Assembly (NCBI GenBank): GCA_030248065.1 | Contig: JASAMV010007725.1 | Coordinates: 1-64,000, forward strand | DNA: 64,000 bases | Reading direction: 5' to 3' | DNA from: Rhynchonema sp. JSB1_4 | Lineage: Eukaryota; Nematoda; Chromadorea; Monhysterida; Xyalidae | In this document: positions 51,501 to 62,650 of the stretch, piece after piece | Numbering within the stretch: the first letter of the stretch is position 1 | How the letters are laid out: each line of letters starts with the position of its first letter | Translations under genes and position numbers: made by a program | The notes under the pieces: model-generated | What the model was told of the DNA's origin: nothing | The model's input: only the letters and a program-made list of their open reading frames with translations | Database searches by the model: none

Positions 51501-54500
51501 TGTAGCAGCAACCACCGACGCATCGCATCCCAACTCACATTTCACAATTCAAGGAGTTGAGCCAGTCGGCCAAATAGGTAAAATCTGCAGCAGCGGGCAG
51601 CCGTCTGGTGAGCGGTGCAGCATCGGTAATGGGTGACGATGCAGGCCCTGGCTCGTCATACAACGTCAACAAGATCGCTGCACAACTGTCGGCGTCTATC
51701 GACCGCTCCAGCCAATCGATATCGATCGTCTCAGACTGAAAATTGCACAACGGATGATTAATACATGGACATGATTTAACATATGGCGCATTACATCATC
51801 AGACTAAAAAATGGGGACAGTTTTTCAAAAAAGCACAGGAAATAGACATCCATACACATGAGTATTTCATCGCCGCGATAGAGGTACTCAGCCGACAGTC
51901 GTCGACAACCGTTCAGTGATGATGAGGCAGGTGCTTTGACGCAAAAAGCAGGCAACAAAAAATGCTCCGTCAGCAGCACGTAAGACAGCTGCAGACTAGC
52001 CGCCACAACATTTGTTACGTTCTCTTGGAAAGCAAGACATCAACTCGCAACAACAACCGACCATAAATTGCACCCTATCATATCCCCTCGCAATCAACGT
52101 GTCCGCCACCGTGTACACATTGTCGTCATGCACATGGATGGACACAAGCCAGTCAATGATCTCCCTTCGAACATCAGGGCTGCTCGCTGGTGGTGGGATG
52201 GCGTCGAGACGCGGCACGAAACCAGCTGCTGTAAAATAATATCTGCGTCACAAGCGAATTAGCGCAACGTTTTCCAACTTTGTCAAACACAAATTTAAAG
52301 TCAGAGACACGAACCAGCAGGCTTCATCTGAGCCGACCGTCGTTTTTTCCTCGACTCGCCTGCCGTTGCAGTGCTGCTCGTTGATGTTTTCACGGGCGTC
52401 TTGATAACGGCACCTGTACGAAACACGAATGAAGAACACAGACTAGCCGATGACACAGAACTCAACAAAAATGCGCTCACCGTTTATGCCCACCAATTGC
52501 TGCTCGCCAAACGTCACCGATTTGCTGGTCACACGACCGATGAAGCCACTCATCGGCGGTTCATCCTGAAAATACCCACGCAAGCTTTAGACGAAATGCC
52601 GATGTAATTTGCCAGTACCAACAAGCCCAACCTGATGTAATTGAAGCACCAGCGCCGAATTTCGTTTGTTCCTCAAGTACACAGCCACTCGCTTGTCGTC
52701 TTCAGCTATATCCACACCAGCCTTCACCGATTTGGGCTCATCCATGTTGGTCGTTTGAGATTCGGTTGGCTGAAAACTTCATCTTGCCAACTGAATTCAG
52801 TCACGAAACGAAATGGTTTTCTAGGTTTTTTATAGCTGTTTGCCCGGTTATCTACCAATACTAAACAAGAAAGGAAGGATTTGGACGGTTGTCGAGTAAA
52901 ACATCGGACTAAAAGTGACAAATTGGTCCGAATACCTGCCTGACACGAAGGCAGTGTAAGTGTACTATGCATCAGCTAACCATCGGACTAGAAGTTCGTT
53001 CCCCATTTGTCAGAGATTTCGGCTGTCCGTTTTCATCACATGCACTGCACTCAGATCCAGACGTACAACTGCTGTCTGAAAAGTACGTTTCTCAATTGTC
53101 ACATCAACCTTTGTGTTCTTCTTTCCATGACAAATGTCCAATTTGATCAAATATGATAACAATAGAATATGCCATGCCAACCTCTCGATAAATGCGCGTT
53201 ATCCAAACTTTGATCGACTTGCGTTTCCTGCGTCCGACTTTCCACACGAATCACGGACGACGTTGACGCTTGTTGAGAATCAGAATCAAAACCTGACCCG
53301 GAATGTGAACTGTTGTTGAAATTCACCTGCAACACGTTGGAGAGTTCGTTGGCAATCATGTCATTTGTAAATTTGAGATTATGTCATGAGCCCAAATGTT
53401 TCGCTCACTCGATAAAGACGACACTTGATCCATAATCTAAACGACCCACATTCAATTTCAACACATCATAAATCTGAGCAGCGGATGCGCCGGGCGATGG
53501 TGGTGCTGGCTCAATGGCAATGACTGGTGTTGGCTCATCACATGTCAATTCCATTGTTAATGTTGTTGTGGTGGTCGGCAGCTCATCAGCTTCGTACACG
53601 CTCGATTGCGATAGTTGTCTGACAATTGAATGTGACCTGATGTTGCACGACGGCTAGAAATAACAGCCGACAACATTTTGGTTTGGTCACTTCGGTAGAA
53701 ATATTGAAAAGCGAAACATCCAAACGATTTCTGAAAGAAATTGCCCTGCCGTGACTGCAGCCCAAGTAGAATGTTTCATCTGACTGATGCAAAGGTTTTG
53801 GACTCTATTGATACCAACAAATAATGGGTGTTGCCCAACAATAAACTTGAAAAGTAAAAACACACCGAATCAAATACTTTTCCTCTTCATGCGGCTCGCG
53901 ATCATGTACAGAAACGGACTGATCACCAATGTAGTTGTTGTTGCTTTGAATCAACGAGCGCCCATCTTCCAACGAGACTATCATTTCCTCAGGTGACGCC
54001 AATGGAGCCGTGAATGAGTCGGGCACTATAGTCGCTATCGAATCTGCAAAAAGTTTCCATAAAAATAAAAAAATAAAAATCGTTGAGAAAAGATCAGTCG
54101 AACAAACCAGTGGTTCGGCCGGGGCACGTGCATGCGTGTTGCCACTCTCGTCCTCCGCCCACCGGTGCATTGTCGTACAGTGTTTTCGGTGGAGGAACAT
54201 TATCGTAGGTCAATGTCGTGGGCACAATTGTGCGCTTCTGATCGATCGCTTGGTAGGTGCACGATGAGTTCGCGTTTGGGGCTGCCAGATGAGATAAACT
54301 TTGATTTCAGAAGATAAGTTTGTTGTTAACAAAACGTGCTTCTGGTGAGCCACACGAACAAGAAGGCCATGTACATATGAAACCAATGATACTCAGTTCG
54401 CGGATGTTTTTTTGGCAGAAGGTACCAGAACACAACTAAAGTTAGATAAATTCGACATACTATCTGCATGAGCTGATCTGCTATTGCCAGCCCAATCGGA

Positions 54501-57500
54501 CGACAGACTGATGGTTGATGGAGGGCCAACGCTGTACGAGTCACGAGTGTCGATCGAAACACTCTGCAATTCAACACACGTATACCACGTATATTTTACT
54601 CCGGTTTATGTTGTTCAGATACGCTGTATCTTACATCATGTATCCGAATCCAGCAATTTCTACCAACCCTGGTTCCTTCGTTGCGCAGACTTTCCACTCG
54701 TTTCAGTCGTTCTGACGCCGATTGTGGCAACGACTGCCAAATGCCAGCACCACTAGCAGAATTATTGCCATTGGATTTAGTTGCCGGTGGGGTTCGGTTG
54801 TTGAGATCATCACATTTCACAAGGACGCCTGAATTGTAAAGGCAAGTTTCGTCCCGTCCCAGACTAGAACTCGAGAATATACCAAAAAGTAACTTTGGCA
54901 AACCAACCAGCACTTTTCGTCATTGGTCTATTTGGAGTCGAGCTGGTTGGTGGTGGTGTGTTGGCATCGGTGGCTGGAGAAATGGTCTGTTTCACGCGCA
55001 GAGACTGCAGGGCTTCGGATTGGATAAAGTCTGGAACAATTAAAAAACATAGAGAACCGGTTCTTCGGCAGCTACGCATACTCAGCAACCGCACGCTGCT
55101 AATCAAATAACAACACCACTCAGCACTCACCCATAATAATCTGCGTACATTGTCGCCACACCTCCCTGTTCTGCATGACCTGTGTCAAATCGGGCGCTTC
55201 GTTGTCCTGATGTTCTTGCAACACGTCCAGCACCGTTCGACCGTGCCAATCTCGCACGTCGATTGACGCACCTAAAACCATTCTCTTTCATTTAACCTAA
55301 AAAATACATTGGAAAAGACAGCAGAACACTAACCAGATTCGAGCAACATCTTGACCACCTCCACCCTGCCATATAACGCAGCGATATGCAGTGCCGTGCC
55401 TTGTTCGGTCACAAAGTTCACATCAAAACCGACTTCAAGTAGCAATTTACACGTGTCACGATGCCCGTTGCGCGCAGCCAGATGTAGTGGATAGCACACA
55501 TTTGGTGGCACTTGTTCGCCACCGCCGTTGTAATCGTGCCAATCGGATGAGTGATGACTGCAGAACAACGACTTTCCATGCAAACAAATAGATGACTTAC
55601 AACTTACAAGTGTTTCACACAGGCAATCACTAGACATGAAAACTTGTTTGCCTTGTCCATTGTCGACAACTTTTTAGGGCAAATTTCTTAGACAGGTTAC
55701 AGCCCTTAGTAATGGGATCGAATCACCGAGTTTGATATTGACCATCGGTATTGCAAGCTCTCGCACCCAGTTACATTAGTATTCAACATTTAAAGTTTTG
55801 TATGAGCTCCTAAGCATCTATACTTATCGTATAAATTTGCCTTTCCTTGCCAAGAGCACCACAGTATCCAACCTGGATGCGCTAGCATTCGACGACACAT
55901 CCAACGAATACGACCGCCCACCCTGTGCTCCAATGGGCGATCGTTCATATAACGCCGGTGTGGACATATTGGACGGAGAATCGTTGTGGTTGAGACGGTC
56001 ACAGGCTGTGGCTGCGTCTGCTGTGCTCTGCAAACCGACAGCAACAAATTGGGGGGGGGGGGGGTTCAGTCAGCAGGATATGAGAGCGACAAAGAATCGC
56101 TCATGCTCACTCTTGACTCATATGAAGAAAGCAATTCACGGGAGAAAAGAGGCCAACAGCAAGGGGCCGCAAAGTTTCAACCGGCATTTTTTTTCTTGCG
56201 CAAAAAACATGTATTCAAATCTTGGGGCTGGGAATCGTTAGGTACTTGACACCTACACTTTTTGGATGCCGACATCCTCTGAGGGTGTCAAAACCCGACA
56301 TTTGCAGTTTTGCATGACGACACCGACACCTGGGGTGCGGCAAGTGTAGTGGTTGGGGTTTTTCCTGGTTTGGGTGTTGGGAGGTTGTGTTTGGGTGCTG
56401 GACAGTGGTGTCGTTGGGAAATCAAAAAGTCAGGATACCGGATACCCAAAATCCAAAATTTTCGGATATCTCGGATACCAGGGGGGGTTGCTCCCTAAAA
56501 AAAATCTCGGATACCCAGGGGGGTTGTTCAAAAAAGGTTAGTTTTTTAGAGGAAAATTGAGCAAAATCGGTATTGAAAGCGCAAAAATGGTCATTTTGGG
56601 GGTTATGCTTGCGCCAGCAAGCGATTTTGAGCATTTCGGAGGTAAAAATGGGCGATTTTTACGGTTTTCGGAAAAATTTTAGGGCAGGATACCCCTGGAC
56701 AAAAAGTTAGGATACCGGATACCCCTGGGTGAAAAAATCAAGATACTGGATACCGGATACTAGGAGGGGTAACCCCCTCCCTTCCCCCCCCCAACGACAC
56801 CACTGGTGCTGGATATCTTAAAATCCTAAAGGAACGAAAGCGCAGCGCTGATCAAATGAAAATTTCACGATTTGTGCTCCAAAACCACCATTTTTCGCCA
56901 AAATTTGCGCATTTTGGTCCATAAAGACAAAAAATTGCGCTCTCATCTGATTTTCTGATCATTTTTTCGCTTGTCAAGTAACTGTTTGGGTGAAAGTGTT
57001 TGGGCTTTTGGACATAAAGTTTTCATTGTAGGTGTTTGGGTACTTCCAAGTGTAGGTGTTTGTGCTTGGGTGTGGCACCCACCCAAATCCCTCCTCCCTA
57101 CGCAACACCCGACATTGGCAGATCCCCAGGTGTGGCCCGATTACATATTCTCAAGCTAAGCCACTCATATCACGAAAATTTCGCTTGATAAAAAAACTTT
57201 CAAAAGCACAGTGTTCAACCTTCGCGACACAAACTTCGCATATTCACTAAACGATGATTAAAACCTTCGTATAAGTAAATTAAGGGAAGATTATCTACAG
57301 TTTTTATCGCAGTACGGCAATCCAAACGTCCAAACGCATGAAAAATACAAAGTTTCAGAAATCTCACCACCTGCAACACCAACGAGGGACAATGTTCGAT
57401 CAATCTTCGCACTACATTCGTACGTCCCAGTCTGGCAGCGACATCGAGTGCGCATTCACCACGAGCGTTGCGTAAGGTCACGTCGGCATCGTTCTGTAAA

Positions 57501-60500
57501 TATTGGCCCAATTGACAATTATTGACAGCAGTAGTTTTCATAAGATCATATTTACTGTGCGCGACGTGAACCAACAAATCAGAAAACGCAAATTAACGGG
57601 CCGGGCCCTTATTTTCAAATTGCACAACACTTCTTCTCGTCCGGAAAAAATAAATAACAAAATGAGAATTTGACTGACAGGTGCAACAAAACATTGGTCG
57701 AAAATGCGTTGTTTTGGGTTTCCGTAACCTGTACACTAAGGTTCTATCGGTTATCGGTTTTATCGATACCATCGTTTTTTTTCGGAAATTTTTCCAAAAT
57801 TATAAAAAACCAGTTTTCAGCAGTGGTGTCGTTGGGGGGGGGAGAGGGGTTACCCCCCTAGTATCCAATATCCGGTATCTTGATTTTTTCACTCAGTGGT
57901 ATCCGGATTTTTTGTCCAGGGGTATCCTACTATACTGGCAGGCGGAAAAAAAACCGGTTTTTTTCCGGAAAAAAAACCGAAAAAAACCGTTTTTTTCCGA
58001 GACCCGAATACTTTTCCATTTATTTTTCCGTGGGTACCTTTTCGGTTTTTGATCGGAAAAATATCGGTACTTTATTCCAATTTTTCCAAAAAATTGTAAT
58101 GCAAAACTGATGAGTTTTTCGATTTCAGTGAAAAATTGGCTCGAGCACAAAAATTAATCGGCCCAAAATGGGCCAAAAAGCGTGTGAACCAAGTGTTTTC
58201 GACTGACTTCAACACTCTTCAAGAGCACTCTCGTCACTTCGAACAAATTTTGCACTGAAATTGTTATATTTTTCGAAATTACGTTCTTAAGTACTGGAAA
58301 AGTATTTGGAAAAAAAAACGGTTTTTTTTTCGGAAAAAAAAACGGTTTTTTTTCACGAAAAATAAAGAACGGTTCTTTATGACAGTATATATCCTACCCA
58401 AAAATTTTTCCGAAAACCGTAAAAATCGCTCATTTTTTACCTCTGAAATGCTCAAAATCGCTTGCTAGCGCAAGCATAACCCAAAAAATCACCGTTTTTT
58501 GCGCGTCCAACACCAATTTTGCTCTAAAAAATTGACCTCTTTTGAACAACCCCCCTGGTATCCGAGATTTTTCATTTTGGGCATCCGGTATCCGAAAATT
58601 TTGGATTTTGGGTGTCCGGTTCCGGTATCCTGACTTTTTGATTTCCCAACGACACCACTGGTTTTCAGCAAGTATGAACAACGGTGCTGAATTAACCTGA
58701 AGTAATAATTTGACGAGCCGATTCTGACCCTGCTGCACAGCCAGATGCAGTGGCGTGTCTTTGGAATTGCTCCTCGCGTTTACCGTTCGTTTGCCGACAT
58801 CGAATTCAAGCAATGTTTCCGCGACCTGTAAGCCGCGAAACTACGTTCGCCAGCGGTTGGAAAAATAACAAAGTAAACGTTTTTTCCGATGTTTTTTTCG
58901 GAATAATATTGGTTGATTTTAGCAGCTAACCGGACTTCTAAAACAGTTTTTGACAAATTTGGAATTTTCCCGAAACTTAACCGATTTTTTCACCAGTGCC
59001 CGGAGAAATCTCGGTTCCTAATACAGCACTTGTCTCTCCAGAAAAAAATTGTTTTCGTTTTTTCTTGCAACTACAGCGTAGCAACCAGGACAAAATCAAA
59101 CATTAACGAGCTGCATCGAATTCGAAGGTAATGTACTGAGTACAGTAGTTGGCAGTGTAGTGGCAGGCCCATGCGTGGGAGGTAAGTATGATGCGGGGTT
59201 GGGACCGGAAGCGTGAGAGGTATGATTTTGGTCACCCAAAAAGGCGAAAAAACACCGTTTTTGTGATACAATTTTGGCCAAAAATTGAGGTAAAAATAGT
59301 ACTTTTTCAAAATTTTCGCCGAAAATCGCCTAAAAATAGGTATTATGGGTGGGTTTGCGCGCGGAGCGCGCGATTTTTGGAAAAATAAGGTCGAAAAACA
59401 CCGATTTTTGCCTTAAAAAGGTATAAAATTGCTTGTGAGAGGTATGATTTGGAGTTGTGAGAGGTAAGTACTCAACCCCCCCCCCAACCCCCCCTCGGGT
59501 TTTGTGGTAGGTAAGTACTGAGAGGGGGGTCACCCCCCCCCAACCCCCCCCCCCAGCCACTACTATGGTAGTTGGTCTGTTTTGCCCTGCTTTCGCAGAC
59601 AGCCTGAGGCGCCAGGGCTCGTCAGCGCAAACGCCTCTGGCAAATTTACCTCCAAAAAGCCCCACCAGCAAATGTTATTGCTGGGCTGTGGTAACATCAC
59701 TGCGTGAACTATGAACAGAGCTTTCGTCACATCTGTGCACAGGGGGGCGGAGCGGAGCCACTAAAGCAGTGCACATAGTGAAGTAACAAGCCCTTCAACG
59801 ACGGTGACAACGGGCAGGACAAGGGGAACAACTTTTACGCTGATCAAAGCAGTGCTCTACCACACGCTATCGCAAAATACCATCTCGACAAGACTCGCCA
59901 ATGCCTCTCACAGTGCTTTCCTCTAAATTTGATGATGTGGTTGAACGAAGTCCATTATTCTACGAATACAAACCTGAATGCGTCCATTCCAAATTGCCAG
60001 ATGCAGGGGCACACATCCTCTTCTGTCATGGACGTACGACAGATCGACGTCAAACTGCAGCAATTCGAGCACAATGCCCGAACGGCCGTTGAGCGCTGCG
60101 ATGTGCAAACATGTGTAGCCCGTGTCCGGCTCACGCTCGAACACGTTGTTGGCACTGCCACGCAGGAACCTGTAACCACAAGTTCAGATGTTTCACGGCT
60201 GAACGAATGAAAACAGGTTTGATTTGACACAACGTCAACGTCACCCGTCACGTGACGTTTGTTTGTTTTTGTTTTATTGCTTTTGCGTCCGAACCAACCA
60301 AGTGATATATAACAGAAAACGGTCAAGTGGAAGTCGCATAAATACAAGACAGGGTGCTTTAGGGACGTGAAAATAAGTATAAAACAGGGTGCGATACCTA
60401 AAGGAATAAAAAACAAATAGAAAACCAGGGCAGGAAAGAGTGAGAACGTGGACGAAACCACGGACGGACAGACACAGGCAACATGCAGCAATCAGAAACT

Positions 60501-61008
60501 AAACATACGAAGAGCCACAACAAGTACAATGGTGCAAAACCGGACGGCGCGGAATGGGAACACAGTGACATATAAACAAATCCGCAAGCAGCCTGTAAGA
60601 TTGTGTATCTCCGTATCCGCAGTGCATCTTTTTCCGCGGTGGCTGGCCAGCCGATCAGGAGGTCTATCGCCCCTGCTCACATTGTCCTTGCAGGCCAGTA
60701 GTCCTCCTACGTGGTACCACTCGGAGTTCAGGCTCGCACATCTCGGTTTCCATCCAATAGTTCGCTAATGTTGGTTGACGTCGTTGGCCGGCGATGCCAT
60801 TGAACACGGCGGCATCGACGTTCGTAGCGAGCACCGCGAAGAAGTGACTTCATTTTACGGTTTGTACAAGATAGAGCATACTCACTTATCCAACGACAAC
60901 TGACCTCAAAGGCCCCTTGAGCTTGTTTCGGCGGGCCGTCAGAATTTCGTGCACCTTTTGTTCGTTTCCAACGCGACACGCTTCGAAGAGCTCGAGAAAT
61001 TTTCGCAT
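48594..61008 (-). CDS. ANKS1/Odin-type adaptor: ankyrin repeats, SAM-like segments, PTB domain
   Basis: The start exon 61008-60905 (MRKFLELFEACRVGNEQKVH) joins in phase to 60169-59974 (DTGYTCLHIAALNGRSGIVL). Next are 58825-58697 (DTPLHLAVQQGQNRLVKLLL), 57493-57371 (CALDVAARLGRTNVVRRLIE), 56027-55873 (a Ser-rich insert), 55557-55334 (YPLHLAARNGHRDTCKLLLE) and about 55272-55135 (DVRDWHGRTVLDVLQEHQD). A long Ser/Pro/Thr-rich middle (55.0-52.3 kb) is followed by SAM-like pieces at about 52180-52040 (EIIDWLVSIHVHDDNVYTVA) and 51100-50760. The PTB domain is at 49.33-48.59 kb (NSHYLGTIELLVDAAEATQM, FLEISYRGVRVIDAFN, IFCHVFCVLTA, IILSLGQAFEVAYKLS). This is the ANKS1A/B architecture; these adaptors act downstream of Eph and EGF receptors and in postsynaptic signalling. 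The introns hold at least five transposons. Middle exon borders are approximate. Confidence 0.9.
49491..49920. mobile_element. Foldback element, family G, copy 2
   Basis: It starts GGCAATCTACCCGTTGATTT and ends GACATCAGCGGCTGGATTGC then C. The central inverted pair (GAGGTACAATTTTATAACAC ... GTGTTATAAAATTGTACCTC) is nearly perfect over about 90 bp. It shares arms with the element at 25901-26410 and lies in an ANKS1 intron just upstream of the PTB exons. Confidence 0.85.
56403..56805. mobile_element. hAT-type MITE, family A, copy 2
   Basis: It starts CAGTGGTGTCGTTGGG and ends CCCAACGACACCACTG, with the perfect 8-bp duplication GTGCTGGA at 56395-56402 and 56806-56813. The interior has GGATACC-type repeats. 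It lies in an ANKS1 intron. Confidence 0.92.
57821..58660. mobile_element. hAT-type MITE, family A, copy 3 (host of a nested element)
   Basis: It starts CAGTGGTGTCGTTGGGGG and ends CCCAACGACACCACTG, with the perfect 8-bp duplication GTTTTCAG at 57813-57820 and 58661-58668. Removing the nested 459-bp element and its 8-bp target copy leaves about 373 bp, the size of its relatives. It lies in the ANKS1 intron between 57493 and 58697. Confidence 0.93.
57931..58389. mobile_element. hAT-type MITE, family B, copy 2, nested in family A
   Basis: It starts TATACTGGCAGGCGG and ends CTTTATGACAGTATA. The target duplication TATCCTAC is perfect at 57923-57930 and 58390-58397, and lies in the interior of the family A element. 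Internal sequence (CTGACTTCAACACTCTTCAA) matches the copy at 44162-44574 in inverted orientation. Confidence 0.92.
59153..59567. mobile_element. hAT-type MITE, family D
   Basis: It starts CAGTGTAGTGGCAGGCCCAT and ends CCAGCCACTACTATG, with the perfect 8-bp duplication GTAGTTGG at 59145-59152 and 59568-59575. GAGAGGTA(A)GTA-type repeats lie near both ends and the CG palindrome is at 59357-59373. It lies in an ANKS1 intron. Confidence 0.9.
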
Positions 61009-61353
61009 TGCGCAGATTCACAACGAAATTGTGGTAAACGTCGCCAACCCCAAGCTTCCGGTTCGTTACTTGAAAAATTCCTACGATGTTTTTCCAACGA
61101 TTATCAACATGCTGATCAATGTATTAGCTTGTTCACGGCAGCGTTTTCATGTCGTCATCAATTATTTCTAATGACGACGGTGTGATCCGATCCAACAAGA
61201 TCAGTGGCCAGTGGCACCGCCACGCCTCGCTTGCCTGAATTTTACCGGCGTTTCTTGGCCCGACCGAACTCGTGGTCGACTTCGGGTGGTGAACAGGGTA
61301 CTTTGGGTGGAACTGAAATGAAATGAAACCGAACCAAGCCAATAAATTACATA

Positions 61354-61527
61354 CCGTAAAAACCTAAATAGAGCCCCCCCCCCCCGGAATAGAGCCCCCC
61401 TCGGAATATCGATCGAAAATAACACCGGATTTGGAACGCTCTCGCTGAGAAACAAGAAAAAATTTTTTAAAAATGGGGTCAGTGAATTAATAGAGCCCGA
61501 GCCCCCCTTGTATTTAGGTTTTTACGG
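61354..61527. mobile_element. Tc1/mariner-like MITE with TA target
   Basis: Perfect inverted ends CCGTAAAAACCTAAATA ... TATTTAGGTTTTTACGG are flanked by TA on both sides (61352-61353 and 61528-61529). At 174 bp it is the shortest and best-preserved member of the ACCTAAATA family, located about 350 bp upstream of the ANKS1 start codon. Confidence 0.88.
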
Positions 61528-61640
61528 TACCCGATTGCCTGCCTGACCTAACGATACATAGATATGAATTTATGGGGGTCAAATTTTTTTCCCATGTGTT
61601 GGCGATAGATAGATGACGGTTCCCCACCCCAAGCCCCAGC

Positions 61641-62076
61641 AGTGCCGTGGCTCCGTTTGCGGGGCGGGTAGGGTCCATAGGTGGAAAAAATCGGGGCGGG
61701 TAGGGGGGTAGTGTACCTGGGATTTGGGGGGGGGGGAATCCGGTTTGGGGGGGCGAGGGGGGGGGGCAAGATTTTTCGGGGCGGGTAGGGTACAACACAA
61801 GTTTTTTCGGGTGCCTGTTTTTATGTACTAAAAAGTGCATATATCGCGCGCAGCGCGAGATTTTTTGCACTTTTCAGGGTTTTCGGTCGAAATTTGGGCA
61901 TTTTTGACCGAAAAATGGGCATTTTGGGGGTAAAAATCGGGGCGGGTAGGGTACCAGGGCGGGGCGGGTAGGGGGGTAGGGTACAAGAGCGGGGCGGGTA
62001 GGGGGGTAGCGTACCAGGCCGGGGCGGGTAGGGTACCATTGGGGGGACCCCCCCACCCCCCCCAGCCACAGCACTG
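61641..62076. mobile_element. hAT-type MITE, family C, copy 2
   Basis: It starts CAGTGCCGTGGCT and ends AGCCACAGCACTG, with the perfect 8-bp duplication AGCCCCAG at 61633-61640 and 62077-62084. The body is GGGGCGGGTAGGG repeats, with the CG palindrome at 61843-61859. Confidence 0.92.
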
Positions 62077-62084
62077 AGCCCCAG

Positions 62085-62290
62085 TGTAGTTCTTGGCCCG
62101 GAGGGGGAGATAGCGGACCCCCCGTTTTTTTGGAGGGGAAGAGAGCGTACCCCCGAGCAGTGTAGTACTTGGTCAGGGTGTTGACGATAGATAGATTGGG
62201 ACCCGAAATGTGTTGACGATAGATAGATGACCCAAGTCCGAAATCTGGGGGGTCGGCCCCGAAAGTCGGGGAGGGCCGCCCCGATTGCCC
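62085..62290. repeat. Mixed repeat fragments
   Basis: It contains CAGTGTAGTTCTTGG and a later CAGTGTAGTACTTGG around a GGAGATAGCGGACCCCC block related to the tandem repeat at 8819-8943. GTTGACGATAGATAGAT occurs twice (62182 and 62212) and its inverted form is near 61600. Confidence 0.55.
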
Positions 62291-62299
62291 ATTCCGGCA

Positions 62300-62525
62300 T
62301 GTGGACACTTGTTGACAAAGACAAAAATAATAAATGTCTTTTTTGTCTTTAATGTCTTTCGTGTCAACAACTATGCACTACCACGCTGCCTATAGGACAG
62401 TTGTTGACATAAAGACAAAAAAGACAAAAATAATTGGATGTCAACAACTATGCATTACCACGCTGCGTATAGGACAGTTGTTGACATAAAGACAAAAATA
62501 GGTGGGTGTCAACAACTGTGCATGA
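62300..62525. repeat. Tandem repeat with TTGTTGACA boundaries
   Basis: A unit of about 85 bp runs through GTCAACAACTATGCACTACC, ACGCTGCCTATAGGACAGTT and GTTGACATAAAGACAAAAA. It occurs about two and a half times, and TTGTTGACA/TGTCAACAA form inverted boundaries within each unit. Confidence 0.8.
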
Positions 62526-62650
62526 ATTGGAGCAGAAACAGTTCGGCCAGGTGAACAACATGTGAAGAACGCAAATGCGATCGCACGCGCACCTGACAAA
62601 CATCGTAAAATATTTTCCTTGCAAAATAAATTTTGAGACCGAGTTATTCT

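Noticed and set aside
60500..60900. Coding-like stretch in ANKS1 intron 1 (minus strand)
   Set aside because: Exon 1 and exon 2 of ANKS1 join in phase without it and the joined protein matches the family, so an extra exon is unnecessary; it may be an old retrotransposed fragment but nothing identifies it.
61009..61345. Open frames just upstream of ANKS1
   Set aside because: No splice-linked partner or family similarity; the ANKS1 start at 61008 explains the region as 5' flank.
62300..62525. CRISPR-like spaced repeats
   Set aside because: Repeat units are contiguous tandem copies of about 85 bp without unique spacers, in a eukaryotic context.
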